A stretch of DNA of 64,000 bases from Dipteronia dyeriana (taxonomy: Eukaryota; Streptophyta; Magnoliopsida; Sapindales; Sapindaceae), in NCBI GenBank assembly GCA_032871835.1, contig CM065298.1, forward strand, positions 98,765,891 to 98,829,890. The letters run 5' to 3'. How positions within the stretch are numbered: the first letter of the stretch is position 1; each line of letters begins with the position of its first letter. Below are positions 59,106 through 64,000 of the stretch, piece by piece. The notes beneath the pieces were generated by a model. That model ran no database searches. It was not told the origin of the DNA and saw nothing but the letters and a program-made list of their open reading frames with translations. Position numbers and translations under genes: made by a program.

Positions 59106-59470
59106 TATCCCATCACCCTCAATTGCAGTAGACCCAACAACCTTAACACCCTCAACAACAGTCTCATCTTCCTCACCACCCTTACCAATAGCCACATCCT
59201 CCTTACCAATAACCTCATCCTCTTTACCAATAACCTCATCTTCACCAACATCCTTCTTACCAACAATATCATCTTCACCAACACCATCACCATCTTGCTG
59301 GTCATTCTGTTCTCCAACATCATCCGCAACAGCCTTATCACTAACAGCCTCATCACCAACAGTCTTATCATCTTGCTCGGTTTCATCATCAACAACGTTA
59401 TCACCAACAACCTCATCATCTTGCTCAATCTCATCATCAATAACCTTATCACCAACAACCTCATCATCTT
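59106..59470 (-). repeat. Degenerate acidic coding repeat in the Ulp1-like gene
   Basis: The minus strand reads Asp/Glu/Val/Gly-rich imperfect repeats (EDEVIGKEDE, VVGDKVIDDE and similar), a low-complexity linker before the protease domain. The plus-strand Ser/Thr/Pro and Asn/Ile-rich frames are antisense by-products. Confidence 0.7.
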
Positions 59471-60639
59471 AATGAGCACCCTTCTAAACATCATCATCGA
59501 TAAATAAATGGAAATTATTAAGGACTAAACTATTATAATAAAATTATTAATAATATAATTTTCAACCACTTTATATCTAACCTTCATCTTCTTTCTAATC
59601 TTTGAAAATTAATTTGTATAGAAGGCAATGATACATTTCTCGCTAGCAAGCATAGCATCATATAGTTCTGGGATTGTGGAAGACACCTAAATTTTGCAAT
59701 AATTAATACAATGCATACAAGAATAACATACTAAAAGTTAAAAACCAAATAATGTAGATGCAATCATGCCTTAGAATTTCCATCGGAGAATAGATGCTTC
59801 TTAGAATGGGGGAATGTTCGTTACAAAATGTGTTTTTATTCTTCCCACAAAGCCTTTTATCTCCTTCATAACAGAAACGCTAATCCCATCACTGTCATTG
59901 CCTATCTGATAATCATCAACTCCATCGTCATAACCAAGATCTTTTTCCTCTTCACTTAGATGTTGAGCCAGAGCCAATTTCACCCTCTTCTTTTCAGTTA
60001 GTGGCTCACAAACGTATTTCAGGTTCAATGACTTGAAGTAATCTGTACCCTTTTTCATAAGTTTCAACTTCCCATGGAAATAAAGTCATCTGCATATCAG
60101 GAACAAACAATTGATAGCGAATTTTTACAAATAATTAACTAAAAACAAAGGGTCATTAAGTATTCACCGATGCATTGAATCTATATTCAATATCTGAAAT
60201 CGTTGCACTAAATTCCCATCTAGTGAACCATGGATACCCGTACCAACTCGCTTTCCGACATTATCTTCAAATCGAATTATCCTTTCCATGGCCCATACTT
60301 ATACAATTTAAACTAAATAATATCAATCAATGTTTTTCAATCCAATGAAGTATGAAACGAGAAACACTAAAACAAAGTTTGATAACATGCTAAATATTTC
60401 TAAAACTTACCTGAAGTACTAGAGGGAACCCGGAAAAATTGTAGGTATAATACTTTGATTTCTTTTCCTTCTTCTCTTCCTCACCCAGCGGCTTCCCTTT
60501 CTTTTTCCCTTTCCCTTTCCCTTTCACTTTCACTTTCACTTCTTCTTCTTCTACTAACTTTTTTGTTCTCTTCTTTTTCTTCTTCTTCCTCTTTTTCTTC
60601 TTCTTCATCTTCTTTTTCTTCTTCTTCTTCGTCCTTATC

Positions 60640-60697
60640 TTCTTCTTCTTCTTCTTCTTCTTCTTCTTCTTCTTCTTCTTCTTCTTCTTCTTCTTCT
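60640..60697. repeat. (TTC/GAA)n microsatellite
   Basis: About 19 near-perfect triplets in a 150-bp TTC-rich tract. On the minus strand one frame gives poly-Glu and another poly-Lys. The Glu frame links to the neighbouring coding exon (VSEEEKEEEEE). Confidence 0.92.
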
Positions 60698-61797
60698 TTT
60701 TCTTCTTCTGAGACTTCTATATTTTTATTCTTCTGCAGCTTCCCATTCTTATTTTCCTTCTTTGTTTAACCTCTCAGTTGGGAGAGTCGTTTCTTCAGTA
60801 CACCCTTTCAAAAAATATAATGTAAACCTGAAGATGTAAGAACCCCACAGAAATTTTTTGAATTCTTCTTCCTTTTCAACTAATGAAAACAGTCACCCGG
60901 AGATGACTGTGGTCCGTCCGTCATCCATGCCAAAGAATTGGCTCACCATATATATATTCAACATCTTGTACGCATTTTCACTCTGTTCAGATGTCATTTT
61001 CCTCAAAGTGATGTACAATACCTCTGCAGTCAGCCTTTTTCCTTTGAAAATTCTTCTAAACATCGAATCCTCTCGTACTTCATTGTTGTTAGTAAAACCT
61101 TCTGGCAGCTGTCTCATATTCAACCCAATGCATACGTAAAATTCTTCTTGGCCGAAACGGGGCTTTCGACTTCCCTAACCCAAACCACATCTCATCTTCT
61201 CTTTATCCTTTGAGGTGAATGATCTCTCTTATCAAAATATTATGGATAAGATGCCCGTAAAGTGTCAACGATTCTTTCAAATCCAAATATATGACGAAAG
61301 GGCCCTGCTTGAATATTTTCTCCAACCTAAATTTTTGTAGGACGGACTTCAAGTCTGTAATCATAAACTTTTGACTTTCACTTTTTACTCTCACGGGAAC
61401 CCAATTCTCATGGTCTAGGAACTGCCATAAGTCTACATTCGAGTTTTTCAGCATCTAAACAATGAAAACAAAAGAAAACATCAGTCTCAGGCTTATGAAA
61501 ATAATTTCTAGGCTCAAAATTATGAATATATCTTCAGTCTTAGGTTCATCAGTACTAGGCTTGTGAAAAACATTCATAGCCTCATAGGCTAAAAATACAC
61601 ATTTAACATCAGCCTTAGGCTCAAAATAATACATGCATCATCCATCCATCGGCCCTAGGCTTATGACAATCATTCATAGCCTCAACATATGCATTCACCA
61701 TTACATGCAACATCAGTCATTTACTCTGTAAACGTTTTTCTTCCCTCCCACTATAAATTTTTAGTGTAGTTCAAAGCAATCAATCAATCAATCAATT

Positions 61798-62828
61798 TAG
61801 GGGTAGGCACGGTTCGGTTTGGTTTGGTTTTGGCTAAAACAGAACTGAACCGAAAATATTTCAATTTATCCAAAATTGAATCGTTTTAAACCGAATAAAA
61901 AATGGAAACCGAACTGAACTGAACTAATTTGAATCAGTTCGGTTCGGTTCATTTTGGTTTTGGGCCTAATGGGAATTATCGAATCTTTCCCCTGTTCCTG
62001 TCATTCTAAACTAGGAATTACCGAATTACTGTTAGGGATTCAGGGAATATCAGTATATCACACCTCGACCATGGAGGCCACTGCCAAACAACATCACACC
62101 ACACAACCACAATTTGGCACTTGAACTAGCTTACTAGCAACAAGCAACACATTTTCCAATTAAAATAATCAAAATAACAAATCCATAACAAAAAAGCTTC
62201 GGCTGAAGCTGAATAAATAAAAAAAAAGAGCTGAGAAGAAGAAGACAACTAACCAAGAAGCAAATCAGCAATCGATTAAAGCTTTGCTTGAAGACCAGAT
62301 CAATAATCAGTTGAGCAGAGACCACATCGATCGACGGTGGTCAATGATAAAAACAAAATTGGAAAAAAAAGATTAGAAAAAGAAAATTATCGAAATAAGA
62401 AGACAAGAAGAGAGTGACAAACCTTCTTACTGGCGAGCAGAGACTCAGTTGAGATGACTGGTGAAGATGACCATGAGCGGCGGAGATGACTGGCGATTGG
62501 CGAAGATGAGTAGCGGAGGATTTGAGGAAGAGAAGACTGACGAAGATCAGCTGTTGAACAGTGGAGTCATGGAGATGAGCAGTTGAGATGACTGACGAGT
62601 GACGAAGATGACCACGAGCGGCGGAGATGATCGACGGAGATGAGCAACAAAGGAGTTGAGGAAGAGAATCAGAGATGAGAGTGGTCGACTGAGGAAGAGA
62701 CCAGGTGTCTAGCGGAGGAGAACGAAGAAGTTGAGGACCTGAGGCGTTGAGCAGAGGCAATAGCAGTGATCGAATACTCGAATGAAAGAATGAAATAATT
62801 TAGGTTTAGTGATTTAGGGTTTTTTAAA

Positions 62829-62869
<41 letters not shown>

Positions 62870-63031
62870 TTCAGCGTTTCAATCCGGTTTATGGTAAACT
62901 AAACCGGTTTGAACCGAATTTTTTTTCGGTTTTTCATTTTTTAAACCGGTTTGAACCTATTTAATTCGATGAACCGAACCGAACATCCATTTTTTGGTTC
63001 GGTTTGGTTTCGAACCTAGTGTCCACCCCTA
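61798..63031. mobile_element. hAT-like non-autonomous element
   Basis: Inverted ends TAGGGGTAGGCACGGTTCGG (left) and, inverted at the right, TAGGGGTGGACACTAGGTTCG, followed on both sides by AACCGAACC-rich sequence. The 8-bp flanks AATCAATT and AATCAATC differ by one base, although both lie in a CAAT tetranucleotide run. The TAGGGGTG start is common among plant hAT-like elements. No transposase is present. The interior has GATGACTGGCGAAGATGA-type degenerate repeats (62440-62760) and a TA run (62830-62867). It lies in what is probably the first intron of the Ulp1-like gene. Confidence 0.72.
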
Positions 63032-63039
63032 AATCAATC

Positions 63040-64000
63040 AATCAATGCTTGCCTTTCAAATATAACACACAACCTTCAAATACACATACAAACACGTCAA
63101 AAACACAAACAAGAGAACAATCTACCATCCCAACACACAAACATTAACAAACTCCAATAAAAAACACAAATTTGAAGAAATTAGTACCTTGAAATTGGTT
63201 TGCATTTCGTCTAGGGCTTGAGTACTTCGTTCAATGCCGATGGTGACGGTGACGGCGACGAGGACAATGACGACCTTGTGCTTCTCTTTCCTCTCTCTAT
63301 TTCTGTTTTGTTGTTGTTTGGGTTTGCAATTTCACACAGAGCAGAGTTTTGAGTATTGTTCGTGGTTTGGGATTGTTCGTCACTGCATCTCTGTGTCACG
63401 CCAACAGCGACCTTCTGCTTCTGCTTCTCCTTCTTCTCACTTTTTTTTGCTGTTGTTGTTATAGCCGTTTGCGATTTCACATATAGCACCATTTCAATTT
63501 GTTTTCAATTGTGTTGTTAAGTGTTATTTTTGTGGAAAATCATAGGGTAATTTAGTCATTTTATGGGAAATCAGATTGGGGAGGGTAACTTAGTAAACTT
63601 GATCAAGTTTTATTTGTTCAAACATTTAAGGAGGGCATTTAAGGAATTTCCAGGTGAGGGGCTCTTAAGGGCATAATGGTAAATGGGGTTGGTAAAACGG
63701 CTATATATGCACACAAAAATCCCAAATTATTATTTTTTAGAAAGTGAATATTGGGTAAGGCTATTTCTTATAATTTCCACACAACAAAAAAAGTGAAACA
63801 TTTGAAATCTTGGTAATACCCCACATTTTGACAGTCTCACAATCCTTCGACGTTATTTTTTAAACTATAGATGCAACCAATTTGAATAACAGTAATTAAG
63901 TATTGTGTTTCAAAAAAAAAACAGTAATCAAGTATAGTCCAAATTATTTATTTAAATTTATATCAAAATAATATAATATGTGAGTAAATAATTGTTTCAA
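63040..64000. other. Flank with possible first exon of the Ulp1-like gene
   Basis: On the minus strand ATGCAAACCAATTTCAAG followed by GTACTAAT (63204 down to about 63180) could be a short first exon (MQTNFK) spliced to 61454. A Ser/Lys/Thr-rich frame upstream (63492-63211) would then be leader sequence. A TATATA box lies near 63702 on the plus strand. I see nothing else definite. Confidence 0.3.

Larger units (their letters stand above)
57125..61454 (-). pseudogene. DUF1985 plus Ulp1-type cysteine protease gene (MULE-associated type)
   Basis: Genes joining a DUF1985 domain to a C-terminal Ulp1 (SUMO-protease-like, C48) domain are common in plants and are carried by Kaonashi-type MULEs. Exon 61454-60870 opens MLKNSNVDLWQF after a TTTAG acceptor and holds DUF1985: EDEMWFGLGKS, RFGQEEFYVCIGLN, QFFGMDDGRTT and FLWGSYIF, broken by a TAA near 61202, a frame change near 61158 and a TGA near 60892. 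Next come a poly-Glu tract (60740-60610), short exons (60290-60170, 60060-59800), an acidic repeat (59480-59100) and the linker 58880-58690. The protease has PQPWWQMDL, an intron (57624-57696), LLISCHLLDHWVL with the catalytic His, FNSL where Asp is expected, PQQDEG, an intron (57285-57360) and KSCGAF with the catalytic Cys, then TGA at 57263-57265 before the end at 57125. Confidence 0.72.

Noticed and set aside
59068..59507. Plus-strand Ser/Thr/Pro-rich and Asn/Ile-rich frames
   Set aside because: They are antisense to the acidic repeat of the Ulp1-like gene and have no other support.
60390..60769. Poly-Lys and poly-Ser proteins over the TTC tract
   Set aside because: By-products of a microsatellite. 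Only the minus-strand Glu frame connects with neighbouring coding exons.
61798..63031. Host gene with leucine/serine-rich product on the minus strand (62341-62760)
   Set aside because: It is inside the hAT-like element, comes from degenerate GATGA-type repeats and shows no family motif.

Overview
This is a gene-poor, repeat-dense stretch of a plant nuclear genome, almost certainly a eudicot. The evidence is an AT-rich background, plant-type Ty1/copia and Athila-like Ty3/gypsy elements, an L1-type LINE, a caulimovirid-like endogenous pararetrovirus, a PIF/Harbinger transposon, and a DUF1985/Ulp1 gene of the kind carried by plant MULEs. I cannot name the species. I see no clearly functional single-copy host gene, no tRNA or rRNA and no CRISPR. 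Nearly every coding region carries stops or frameshifts, and the window reads as layered transposon insertions.

Layout. (1) 1-13990: a decayed copia element (minus strand; RNase H at 13348-13968, LTR pieces at 1-239 and about 13100-13150) is split by a 12.9 kb Athila-like element (LTRs 245-1539 and 10776-13094, 5-bp target duplication ATCAA). That element has gag and an env-position ORF but no recognisable pol. It hosts a SIRE-like LTR (6774-8694) and, in its 3' LTR, a Mutator-like element with a 9-bp target duplication (11980-12976). (2) 13990-17843: AT-rich non-coding DNA. (3) 17844-29772: a PIF/Harbinger transposon with a Myb/SANT ORF1 and a DDE transposase that has one nonsense codon. Inside it are a broken pararetrovirus copy ending in a 151-bp-arm palindrome, one exon-like piece of a host methyltransferase gene, and a MITE. 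(4) 31028-37883: an L1-type LINE on the minus strand (RRM-type ORF1; EN-RT-zf-RNase H ORF2), interrupted by a 1.36 kb insertion with a 9-bp target duplication. (5) 37884-42127: a deleted copia element with another LTR and a MITE nested in it. (6) 42140-46549: the 5' half of a SIRE-like copia element, minus strand.

(7) 46131-56808: a tandem array of about ten units of roughly 1.0-1.14 kb. Each unit repeats the junction between the SIRE-like LTR and about 670 bp of flanking DNA, with a TA-rich seam: a local satellite made from an insertion junction. (8) 57125-61454 (possible first exon near 63190): a minus-strand, intron-containing DUF1985 plus Ulp1-type cysteine protease gene, decayed, with a 1.2 kb hAT-like element in its putative first intron. 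(9) 63040-64000: non-coding flank.

The points most worth follow-up are the LTR-junction array, an exact histone H3 N-terminal octapeptide at the start of the Athila env-position ORF, the methyltransferase exon beside the pararetrovirus palindrome, and the pol-less Athila architecture.
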